NCBI RefSeq assembly: GCF_003234365.2
Contig: NZ_CP126260.1
Span: 2,604,001 to 2,668,000, forward strand
Length of the DNA stretch: 64,000 nt
Reading direction: 5' to 3'
DNA from: Curtobacterium sp. MCJR17_020
GTDB lineage: Bacteria; Actinomycetota; Actinomycetes; Actinomycetales; Microbacteriaceae
Positions 47,634 through 54,985 of the stretch are shown piece after piece (positions within the stretch are counted from its first letter, which is position 1; each line of letters begins with the position of its first letter). A program made the translations under genes and the position numbers. The notes beneath the pieces were generated by a model. The model was given only the letters and a program-made list of their open reading frames with translations, did not search any database and was not told where the DNA came from.

Positions 47634-48644
47634 ATGACCAAGACCCGCATCTTCTCGGGCATCCAGCCGTCCGCCGGTTCGCTGCACCTCGGCAACTACG
47701 TCGGGGCGCTCATGCAGTGGCGCGACCTGCAGGACGACTTCGACGCCATCTACTGCGTCGTCGACATGCACGCGATCACCTCGCCGCAGGACCCGGCCGA
47801 GCTCCGCGCGAGCACCCGGGCGACGGCCGCGCAGTACATCGCGTCGGGCATCGACCCGACGAAGTCGACGCTGTTCGTGCAGTCACACGTCCCGGCCCAC
47901 GCCGAGCTCGCCTGGGTGCTCAACACCCTCACCGGGTTCGGTGAGGCGAGCCGGATGACCCAGTTCAAGGACAAGTCGGCGCGGCAGGGGTCCGAGGCCG
48001 CGTCGGTCGGGCTCTTCACGTACCCGGTCCTGATGGCCGCGGACATCCTGCTCTACGACACCAAGGTCGTACCGGTCGGCGACGACCAGCGTCAGCACGT
48101 CGAGCTCACCCGTGACCTCGCCGGACGCTTCAACTCGCGGTTCGGCGACACGTTCGTCGTGCCCGAGGCCCGCATCGGCACCGAGACGGCGCGCATCTAC
48201 GACCTGCAGGACCCGACGAGCAAGATGAGCAAGTCGGCGGCGTCCGACAGCGGCCTGATCCGGCTGCTCGACGACCCGAAGCGCACCGCGAAGAAGATCA
48301 AGTCGGCGGTCACCGACGACGAGCGCGAGATCCGCTCCGACCGGCAGGCGAAGCCGGGCGTGACGAACCTGCTCGCGATCCTGTCCGCCTTCAGCCGGAC
48401 CCCCGTCGCCGAACTCGAGGCATCGTTCGCGGGCAAGGGCTACGGAGACCTCAAGGGCGCGGTCGCCGACGCCGTCGTCGCCGAGCTCGAGCCGGTGCGC
48501 ACCCGCACGCTCGAGCTGCTCGACGACCCCGCGGAGCTCGACCGGCTGCTCGCCGTCGGCGCGGACCGTGCCGAGTCCATCGCGCAGGAGACCCTGGCGC
48601 GCGTGTACGACCGGATCGGGTTCGTCCCGCGCTCGCGCGGCTGA
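47634..48644 (+). CDS. trpS: Tryptophanyl-tRNA synthetase
   Basis: Charges tRNA-Trp. The 336-residue class I synthetase has the HIGH-like G-S-L-H-L-G-N-Y-V-G near residue 14, the adenosine pocket G-D-D-Q-R-Q-H near 145, and the KMSKS loop S-K-M-S-K-S near 195. AGGAAC precedes the ATG. It lies 42 bases after the exonuclease gene and 2 bases before the acetyltransferase gene, so all three may share a transcript. Confidence 0.96.
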   Translation: MTKTRIFSGIQPSAGSLHLGNYVGALMQWRDLQDDFDAIYCVVDMHAITSPQDPAELRASTRATAAQYIASGIDPTKSTLFVQSHVPAHAELAWVLNTLTGFGEASRMTQFKDKSARQGSEAASVGLFTYPVLMAADILLYDTKVVPVGDDQRQHVELTRDLAGRFNSRFGDTFVVPEARIGTETARIYDLQDPTSKMSKSAASDSGLIRLLDDPKRTAKKIKSAVTDDEREIRSDRQAKPGVTNLLAILSAFSRTPVAELEASFAGKGYGDLKGAVADAVVAELEPVRTRTLELLDDPAELDRLLAVGADRAESIAQETLARVYDRIGFVPRSRG

Positions 48645-48646
48645 CC

Positions 48647-49204
48647 GTGCTACCGGTCACGCTGGAGTCCGCCCGGGTTCGACTCGACGTCCCGACCCGG
48701 GCGGACACCGCGGCGATCACCGACGCCTGCCAGGACCCGGACATCGTCCGCTGGACGACGATCCCCACGCCGTACCGCGAACAGGACGCACGGACCTTCG
48801 TCGACGCCCTGGTCGGACCCGGCTGGGCGTCGGACCGCGAGTACACCTGGGCGATCCGTCGCAGTGGGTCCTCCTGGCTCGAGGGGATCATCGGGTACCG
48901 CACGGCCGGCCGCGACCTGGGGTTCTGGCTGGCACCCTCGGCCCGCGGCGCCGGCTTGATGCACGAAGCGGTCGAGCTCGTCGTCGACTGGGCCGTCGCC
49001 GACGGGGCTCCGGACGTCTACTGGGAGTGCTACGAGGGCAACACGGCGTCGGCCGCGGTCGCCCGCAGCGCCGGGTTCTCGTTCACCGGCGTCGGGCCCG
49101 CCCGGATCCCCGGCCGCGACGGCGGACCGACGACCGCCTGGACCGCCCTGCGCCGGGCCGACGGTGCGCCCGCATCGGACCTCCCGTGGCCCGACGCTTC
49201 GTGA
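48647..49204 (+). CDS. GNAT family N-acetyltransferase
   Basis: A 185-residue RimJ/RimL-like acetyltransferase. It starts with L-E-S-A-R-V-R-L-D-V-P-T, the usual first strand, and has L-G-F-W-L-A-P-S-A-R-G-A-G-L-M near residue 92 (acetyl-CoA loop, here R-G-A-G-L where R-G-x-G-Y/L is usual) and N-T-A-S-A-A-V-A-R-S-A-G-F near 130. The acceptor is unknown. The GTG start follows the trpS stop by 2 bases, so it is co-translated. Confidence 0.88.
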   Translation: MLPVTLESARVRLDVPTRADTAAITDACQDPDIVRWTTIPTPYREQDARTFVDALVGPGWASDREYTWAIRRSGSSWLEGIIGYRTAGRDLGFWLAPSARGAGLMHEAVELVVDWAVADGAPDVYWECYEGNTASAAVARSAGFSFTGVGPARIPGRDGGPTTAWTALRRADGAPASDLPWPDAS

Positions 49205-49281
49205 TGCAACGCCGCGTGACCCGGTCCCGCATGACGCCGCGTCCCGTGACCCGGTCCCCCATGACGCCGCGTTCCCGACGA
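49203..49281 (+). repeat. Short tandem repeat, about 30-bp unit
   Basis: Two and a half copies of ATGACGCCGCGTCCCGTGAC plus CCGGTCCCC, the first slightly altered, lie between the acetyltransferase stop and ribD. Nothing else is seen in this spacer except the ribD -10 box. Confidence 0.6.
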
Positions 49282-49318
49282 TGACGCGTCACCGATCCGC
49301 CGCCGGTAGGCTCGATCC

Positions 49319-50479
49319 GTGAGCGACACGGCACGACCCACCGAGGTCCGGGCGATGCGCCGCGGGCTCGAACTCGCGGCACTCGGGCCCGTCGTGGGCG
49401 ACCACGCGCGGGTCGGCGCGGTGATCCTCTCCCCCGCCGGCGACGTCCTCGCCGAGGGGTGGCACAAGGGTGCCGGGACCCCGCACGCCGAGGTCGACGC
49501 GATGGCGAAGGTCGACCCGGCACAGCTGCGCGGCGCGACGGCCGTCGTCACCCTCGAGCCCTGCAACCACACCGGCCGCACCGGCCCCTGCGCCGTCGCC
49601 CTGATCGAGGCCGGGGTCGCCCGTGTCGTGTACGCGATCGACGATCCGGGCGCGGACGTGCACGGCGGTGCCGACCGGCTCCGCGCCGCCGGGGTCGACG
49701 TCGTGTCCGGTGTGCTCGCCGACGAGGCCGAGGCGTTCCTCGAACGGTGGCTCCTGTCGGTCCGCCTCGGACGTCCGTGGGTGACCGTGAAGTGGGCCTC
49801 GAGCCTGGACGGCCGCGCCGCGGCTGCCGACGGGACGAGCAAGTGGATCACCGGCGCCGCAGCCCGGCAGCACGTCCACGAGCAGCGTGCCGCGCACGAC
49901 GCGATCCTGGTCGGCACCGGCACCGTGCTCGACGACGACCCGAGCCTGACCGCTCGGGGTGACGCGGGCGAACTCCTCGCCGACCAGCCGCTCGCGGTCG
50001 TGCTCGGTGACCGCGCCGTCCCCGACGACGCCGCGGTCCGGCGACACCCCCGCGGGCTCGTGACGCTGCCGGGGCACGACCTCGCCGCGTCGCTCGCTGC
50101 CCTGCGTGGGCACGGCGTGCACTCGGTGTTCGTCGAGGGCGGCCCCACCGTCGCCTCCGCGCTCATCGCCGCCGGGCTCGTCGACGAGTACCTCGTGTAC
50201 GTCGCCCCGATCCTGCTCGGCGGGCCCCGGGTCGCCCTCGACGACCTCGGGGTGGGAAGCATGTCCGGGCGTCGGCGGTTGGACGTACTATCGACCACCA
50301 GCCTGGGCCCTGACCTGCTGGTCCGAGCCCGACCGCAGCGCAGCGCGACAGCGCAACCGCAGACAGCGCCAGTACAGACAGCGCCAGCACAGACAGCGCA
50401 GCAGCAGACACCGCAGCAGCACGACGCAGCACCCGGGTTCGGAGACGACGGGCCCACGAACGACCGGAGCACCCCATGA
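49319..50479 (+). CDS. ribD: Bifunctional diaminohydroxyphosphoribosylaminopyrimidine deaminase / reductase
   Basis: Second and third steps of riboflavin synthesis. The 386-residue protein has the deaminase zinc motif G-T-P-H-A-E-V-D-A near residue 60 and P-C-N-H-T-G-R-T-G-P-C near 81, then the reductase domain with V-K-W-A-S-S-L-D-G-R near 158 and F-V-E-G-G-P-T-V-A near 270. The last 40 residues are an unusual Gln/Thr/Ala repeat (Q-T-A-P-V-Q-T-A-P-A) encoded by 15-base repeats. TAGGCT (49307-49312) ends 6 bases before GTG 49319: leaderless. The stop overlaps the ribA start. Confidence 0.94.
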   Translation: MSDTARPTEVRAMRRGLELAALGPVVGDHARVGAVILSPAGDVLAEGWHKGAGTPHAEVDAMAKVDPAQLRGATAVVTLEPCNHTGRTGPCAVALIEAGVARVVYAIDDPGADVHGGADRLRAAGVDVVSGVLADEAEAFLERWLLSVRLGRPWVTVKWASSLDGRAAAADGTSKWITGAAARQHVHEQRAAHDAILVGTGTVLDDDPSLTARGDAGELLADQPLAVVLGDRAVPDDAAVRRHPRGLVTLPGHDLAASLAALRGHGVHSVFVEGGPTVASALIAAGLVDEYLVYVAPILLGGPRVALDDLGVGSMSGRRRLDVLSTTSLGPDLLVRARPQRSATAQPQTAPVQTAPAQTAQQQTPQQHDAAPGFGDDGPTNDRSTP

Positions 50480-51162
50480 CCGATGCGCTGACCTCCTCCA
50501 CCCCGGGCAGCCCCGTCCAGTTCGAGGTGTCGACGAACGTCCCCACCACCCACGGCACGTTCCAGATGCGCGCCTACCGCGACCTCGTGACCGGCGCGGA
50601 GCACGTCGCGATCATCGGCGCGCTGCCCGACGGGTCCGCCCCGTCCGACGGCGCCCTGGTCCGCGTGCACTCCGAGTGCCTGACCGGAGAGGCGTTCGGC
50701 TCACTGAAGTGCGAGTGCGGGCCCCAGCTCGACGCCGCGCTCGACACGATCGCTGCCGAGGGCGGCGTGGTGGTCTACCTGCGCGGGCAGGAAGGACGCG
50801 GCATCGGGCTCATCAACAAGCTCAAGGCCTACCGACTGCAGGAAGACGGACTCGACACGCTCGACGCCAACCTGGCGCTCGGGCTGCCGGCCGACTCCCG
50901 TGCGTACGGCGGCGCCGCGGGCATCCTCGCCGAGCTCGGGATCACCCGCGTGCGGCTGCTCTCGAACAACCCCGAGAAGCGTCGCCAGCTCGAGGAGCAC
51001 GGCATCACCGTCGAGTCGCTCGTGCCGCTGGTCGTCGGCGTCTCGGCGCAGAACGCCGGCTACCTCGACACCAAGCGCGACCGGATGGGGCACCGGCTGC
51101 CCGCGCACCTCGAGGCCGGCGCCAGCGCCGGGGCGGGCGCCGGCGCGGGAGCCGCCAGCTGA
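50476..51162 (+). CDS. ribA: GTP cyclohydrolase II
   Basis: First step of riboflavin synthesis, opening GTP to the pyrimidine used by RibD. The 228-residue protein is the single-domain form without RibB. Zinc cysteines lie in C-L-T-G-E-A-F-G-S-L-K-C-E-C near residue 69 and the catalytic loop R-G-Q-E-G-R-G-I-G-L near 102. Its ATG overlaps the ribD stop by 4 bases. ribE, ribH and ribB are not in the window, so the pathway is split. The C-terminus ends in an Ala/Gly repeat. Confidence 0.94.
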   Translation: MTDALTSSTPGSPVQFEVSTNVPTTHGTFQMRAYRDLVTGAEHVAIIGALPDGSAPSDGALVRVHSECLTGEAFGSLKCECGPQLDAALDTIAAEGGVVVYLRGQEGRGIGLINKLKAYRLQEDGLDTLDANLALGLPADSRAYGGAAGILAELGITRVRLLSNNPEKRRQLEEHGITVESLVPLVVGVSAQNAGYLDTKRDRMGHRLPAHLEAGASAGAGAGAGAAS

Positions 51163-51350
51163 CTCTGGGCTGATTCGCAGGTGGGCGACATCTGTCGTAC
51201 GATGTTGTCTTCCGTCACAAGCGGTCCCCCACCAACCGAACGCACCCGATCGGTGCCCGCGCCACCCTGCGCGAACCGATCGGTGTCCGCCGTTTCGGGT
51301 ATCCGTGCTCCCTGCCAGGAGTGCGCACCACGGAAGACCACACGACACCC

Positions 51351-52730
51351 ATGACCGCCGCACCGGCACCAGCAACCCCGACCTCAGCTCCGGCACCAGC
51401 AGGCAACCCGCGCTCGCGCGTCGTCATCGCCAGCCTCGTCGGCACCTCGATCGAGTTCTACGACTTCTACGTCTACGCGACGGCCGCGGTCCTCGTCTTC
51501 CCGACGCTGTTCTTCCCGAACGAGGACCCCACGGCATCGCAGCTGTCGTCGTTCGTGACGTTCGCCCTCGCCTTCTTCGCGCGGCCGATCGGGTCGATCA
51601 TCTTCGGGCACTTCGGTGACCGGGTGGGCCGCAAGACCACCCTCGTCGCATCACTGCTCGTCATGGGCACCGCGACGTTCCTGATCGGCTGCCTGCCGAC
51701 GTTCAGCACCATCGGCGTGTGGGCGCCGGTCCTGCTCGCCGTGATGCGATTCGCCCAGGGCGTCGGCCTCGGCGGCGAGTGGTCCGGTGCGGCACTGCTC
51801 GCCACCGAGAACGCCCCCAAGGGCAAGCGCGGCGTCTTCGGTTCGATGCCGCAGCTCGGCGCACCGATCGGCTTCCTGCTCGCGAACGGCCTGTTCATCG
51901 CGATCAACGCCGCGATGCCCGCCGGTGCCGACGGCACCCCGAACGCCGACTTCCAGGCGTGGGGATGGCGCATCCCGTTCCTGCTCTCGGCGGTGCTCGT
52001 CATCGTCGGCCTGTACGTGCGCTTCAAGCTCGTCGAGTCGCCGGTGTTCCGCGGCGTCCAGGAGTCCGGCACGGTCGCGAAGATCCCGCTGGGCCGGGTG
52101 TTCCGCACCTCGTGGAAGGCGCTCATCGTCGGCACGTTCGGCATGGTCGCGACGTACGTCCTCTTCTACTTCATGACCACGTTCACGCTGTCGTACGGCA
52201 CCACCGGTGCCGAGGCCGGTCCGCTCGTCCCGAAGGTCGGCCTCGGCTACAGCCGCGGTGAGTTCCTGACGCTGCTCATGATCGGCGTCGTGTTCTTCGG
52301 CATCTTCACCCCGATCGCCGGCATCCTGGCCGACAAGTTCGGGCGCCGGAAGACCCTCATCCCGACCACGATCGGCATCGCGCTGTTCGGCCTGACGTTC
52401 CAGTTCTGGTTCGCGGCGTCGCAGGGCCCGATCACGGTGGTGACGTTCCTCATCGTCGGGCTGTCGCTGATGGGACTGACCTTCGGACCGATGGGTGCGC
52501 TGCTGCCGGAGCTGTTCCCGACGAACGTCCGGTACACCGGCTCGGCGATCGCGTACAACGTCGCGTCGATCCTCGGTGCCTCGCTCGCGCCGACGATCGC
52601 CCTGGCGCTGTGGAAGGCCGACGGCAACATCTTCCTGGTCGGGCTGTACCTGACGATCGCCGCCGTCGTGACGCTCGTCGCGCTGCTCTTCGTCCGCGAG
52701 ACGAAGAGCAAGGAGTTCGCCGACGCCTGA
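51351..52730 (+). CDS. MFS transporter, metabolite:H+ symporter (MHS) family
   Basis: A 459-residue protein with 12 membrane helices. The MHS hallmark S-L-V-G-T-S-I-E-F-Y-D-F-Y-V-Y-A begins helix 1; G-H-F-G-D-R-V-G-R-K is the loop 2-3 motif, and R-F-A-Q-G-V-G-L-G-G-E-W opens helix 4. Relatives transport proline/betaine, shikimate, citrate or 2-oxoglutarate, and the substrate cannot be picked here. ATG 51351 is used; a GTG at 51321 would add ten residues. The leader holds the inverted motif ACCGATCGGT, and a long palindrome terminates the gene. Confidence 0.9.
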   Translation: MTAAPAPATPTSAPAPAGNPRSRVVIASLVGTSIEFYDFYVYATAAVLVFPTLFFPNEDPTASQLSSFVTFALAFFARPIGSIIFGHFGDRVGRKTTLVASLLVMGTATFLIGCLPTFSTIGVWAPVLLAVMRFAQGVGLGGEWSGAALLATENAPKGKRGVFGSMPQLGAPIGFLLANGLFIAINAAMPAGADGTPNADFQAWGWRIPFLLSAVLVIVGLYVRFKLVESPVFRGVQESGTVAKIPLGRVFRTSWKALIVGTFGMVATYVLFYFMTTFTLSYGTTGAEAGPLVPKVGLGYSRGEFLTLLMIGVVFFGIFTPIAGILADKFGRRKTLIPTTIGIALFGLTFQFWFAASQGPITVVTFLIVGLSLMGLTFGPMGALLPELFPTNVRYTGSAIAYNVASILGASLAPTIALALWKADGNIFLVGLYLTIAAVVTLVALLFVRETKSKEFADA

Positions 52731-52745
52731 GACGCGACCACAGAC

Positions 52746-52787
52746 GGACGGGAGGCCCGGTGCCAGCTGGCACCGGGCCTCCCGTCC
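52746..52787 (+). terminator. 42-bp perfect palindrome (repeat family copy)
   Basis: Two 21-base arms meet at CCAGCTGG with no loop. It starts 15 bases after the transporter stop. The arm sequence is the same as in the copy at 40117-40162 over its whole inner part. Confidence 0.85.
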
Positions 52788-52841
52788 TTCGTGCGCGCAC
52801 GCCCACTTCCCGGCGCAAGACGCCGTCGCACCAGCCTGTCC

Positions 52842-52885
52842 GTCAACTCAGGTTGACAGACGTCAGTGCGTCAATGTAGGTTGAC
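52842..52885 (+). promoter_or_regulatory. Two operator dyads on the promoter of the small HTH gene
   Basis: GTCAACTCAGGTTGAC (52842-52857) and GTCAATGTAGGTTGAC (52870-52885) are dyads of the same type, 28 bp apart. TTGACA (52853-52858) can serve as -35 and TGTAGG (52876-52881) as -10, 17 bases apart, so each dyad covers one promoter box. The start codon follows at 52890. The layout strongly suggests autorepression by the HTH protein. Confidence 0.6.
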
Positions 52886-52889
52886 AGCC

Positions 52890-53105
52890 ATGGACCGACC
52901 GACCATCACGAGCCTCGCGGCCGGCGCCTCCGGGGACGACCCGTTCTCCGCCCTCGCCAGCGTGCGCGAGCTCCGCCGTGAACTCGACCGGACCGAAGAG
53001 CTCGCTGCTCGTGCCGCCCGGAACGCCGGGGCGTCGTGGCAGGAGATCGCGACCCTGCTCGGTGTCAGCCGACAGGCAGTGCACAAGAAGTACGGCAGAA
53101 ACTAG
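52890..53105 (+). CDS. Small helix-turn-helix protein, probable autoregulator of the ABC exporter
   Basis: A 71-residue protein. Residues about 22-45 are a charged helix (V-R-E-L-R-R-E-L-D-R-T-E-E-L-A) that could dimerise; residues about 48-70 are a helix-turn-helix (A-S-W-Q-E-I-A-T-L-L-G-V-S-R-Q-A-V-H-K-K-Y). No ligand domain is present. Twin dyads cover its promoter, and the ABC exporter gene begins 7 bases downstream, so it is likely a repressor of this two-gene unit. What relieves repression is unknown. Confidence 0.8.
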   Translation: MDRPTITSLAAGASGDDPFSALASVRELRRELDRTEELAARAARNAGASWQEIATLLGVSRQAVHKKYGRN

Positions 53106-53112
53106 GAACACG

Positions 53113-54966
53113 ATGAGTCTCCCCTTCGCGCGCCCCAAGAAGACCGACGGCCCCCGCGCCACCTTCGGCCGCCTGTTGTCCTACCTGTTCGAGAACAAGC
53201 CGGCGATGGTCGTCATCATCGTGCTGAGCATCCTCGGCGCCGGGGCGTCGCTCGCGCAGCCGCTGCTCGTCAACCAGGTCGTCACGGCGGTGCAGCAAGG
53301 CAACACGCTCAGCACGCTCGTCTGGCTGCTCGTCGGGCTCGTCCTGGTCGCCGGCGTCCTGAACGGTGTGCAGCACTTCCTGCTCCAGCGTGCAGGCGAG
53401 GGCGTCGTGCTCTCCACGCGCCGCAAGCTCATCGCCCGCATCCTCAACCTGCCGATCTCGGAGTTCGACACCCGTCGCACCGGTGACCTGGTGTCCCGCG
53501 TCGGCAGCGACACCACGCTCCTGCGCGCCGTCCTGACCCAGGGCCTGATCGAGTCGATCGGCGGCGCCCTCACCTTCATCGGCGCGATCATCGCGATGGC
53601 GATCATCGACCCGCTGCTGCTCGTGATCGTGGTCGTCATCGTCCTGGTCGCGATCGTGGTCGTCGGCGGACTGAGCCGGCGCATCCGGATCGCGTCGAAG
53701 CGTGCGCAGGAGAAGGTCGGCGACCTGACCGCGGCCGTCGAGCGCGGCATCGGCGCCGTCCGCACGATCCGCGCGGCGGGTGCCACCGAGCGCGAGGTGC
53801 ACGAGGTCGACGGACACGCGACCGAGGCCTACCAGCGCGGCCTCGACATCGCGAAGATGTCCGCGTTCGTCGTGCCGGTCGCGAGCATCGTCATGCAGGT
53901 GGCGTTCATCGCCGTGCTCGGCGTCGGCGGGGCCCAGGTCGCCGCGGGCACCATCACCATCGCCACGCTCATCACGTTCATCCTGCTGCTCTTCATGATG
54001 ATCATGCCGCTCGGCCAGGCGATGGGCGCCGCCGTCGCGGTCGCGCAGGCGCTCGGTGCGCTCGGCCGGATCGAGGAGATCCTGCACCTGCCGACCGAGG
54101 CGCAGGACGACGCCGCTGCGCGCCCCGCCGCCGCGGTCGCCTCCGACGACGCCATCACGTTCGAGCACGTCACGTTCCGGTACGCGGCTGCAGCGGATGC
54201 GTCCGGTCCGGACGGCGCCGTCGCGTCCGGCGCGGTGGATCGACCGGGAGGCCCGGATCGCCTCGCCGACGAGCGTCCGGCCGACGACGTGGTGCTCCAC
54301 GACGTGTCGTTCCGTGTCCCCCGCGGCTCGCGGGTGGCACTCGTGGGCCCGTCGGGTGCTGGCAAGTCGACGACCCTCGCCCTGATCGAGCGGTTCTACG
54401 ACCCCACCGAGGGCGTCATCCGGCTCGGTGGCATTGACGTCCGGGGCATGGACCGCCAGGAGCTCCGCGCCCAGATCGGCTACGTCGAGCAGGACGCCCC
54501 GGTACTCGCCGGCACCATCCGCGCCAACCTGCTGCTCGGTTCGCCGGACGCGACCGAGGACGACTGCGTCCGCGTGCTCGAGGCGGTCAACCTCGGCGAG
54601 GTCCTGCACCGCGACCCGCGTGGGCTCGACGCCCAGGTCGGCGAGGACGGCGTGATGCTCTCCGGCGGCGAGCGTCAGCGGCTGGCCATCGCCCGCGCGC
54701 TGCTCGCCGCTCCCCCGATCCTGCTGCTCGACGAGTCGACGTCGTCGCTCGACGGCGTGAACGAGCAGAAGATGCGGCTGGCGATCGACGCCGTCGCCGA
54801 AGACCGCACCCTGCTCGTCATCGCGCACCGGCTGTCCACCGTGGTGGACTCCGACGTCATCGTCGTGCTCGAGCACGGCCGGGTCGTCGACGCTGGCACA
54901 CACTCCGAGCTCGTCGAGTCGACGCCGCTCTACCGCGACCTGGCGAAGCACCAGCTGCTGGTCTGA
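53113..54966 (+). CDS. ABC exporter half-transporter (fused membrane and ATPase domains)
   Basis: A 617-residue type IV (MsbA-like) exporter. Six helices span about 25-315. The ATPase domain has Walker A G-P-S-G-A-G-K-S-T near 417, the signature L-S-G-G-E-R-Q-R near 517 and L-L-L-D-E-S-T-S near 537, with Glu after Walker B. Between T-F-R-Y-A-A (about 356) and D-V-V-L-H-D-V-S-F (about 396) is an insertion of about 35-40 residues, Ala/Gly/Asp/Pro-rich, not seen in typical relatives. It carries a piece of the palindromic repeat (54246-54258). It would work as homodimer. Substrate unknown; the small HTH gene upstream probably controls it. Confidence 0.92.
   Translation: MSLPFARPKKTDGPRATFGRLLSYLFENKPAMVVIIVLSILGAGASLAQPLLVNQVVTAVQQGNTLSTLVWLLVGLVLVAGVLNGVQHFLLQRAGEGVVLSTRRKLIARILNLPISEFDTRRTGDLVSRVGSDTTLLRAVLTQGLIESIGGALTFIGAIIAMAIIDPLLLVIVVVIVLVAIVVVGGLSRRIRIASKRAQEKVGDLTAAVERGIGAVRTIRAAGATEREVHEVDGHATEAYQRGLDIAKMSAFVVPVASIVMQVAFIAVLGVGGAQVAAGTITIATLITFILLLFMMIMPLGQAMGAAVAVAQALGALGRIEEILHLPTEAQDDAAARPAAAVASDDAITFEHVTFRYAAAADASGPDGAVASGAVDRPGGPDRLADERPADDVVLHDVSFRVPRGSRVALVGPSGAGKSTTLALIERFYDPTEGVIRLGGIDVRGMDRQELRAQIGYVEQDAPVLAGTIRANLLLGSPDATEDDCVRVLEAVNLGEVLHRDPRGLDAQVGEDGVMLSGGERQRLAIARALLAAPPILLLDESTSSLDGVNEQKMRLAIDAVAEDRTLLVIAHRLSTVVDSDVIVVLEHGRVVDAGTHSELVESTPLYRDLAKHQLLV
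54246..54258. repeat. Partial palindromic repeat inside the ABC exporter gene
   Basis: GGGAGGCCCGGAT is identical to 11453-11465 inside maf and differs only at the last bases from the arm of the intergenic palindromes. No second arm is recognisable. It lies in the non-conserved insertion ahead of Walker A. Confidence 0.4.
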
Positions 54967-54985
54967 GCCCCGCTGCCGGGCCCGT

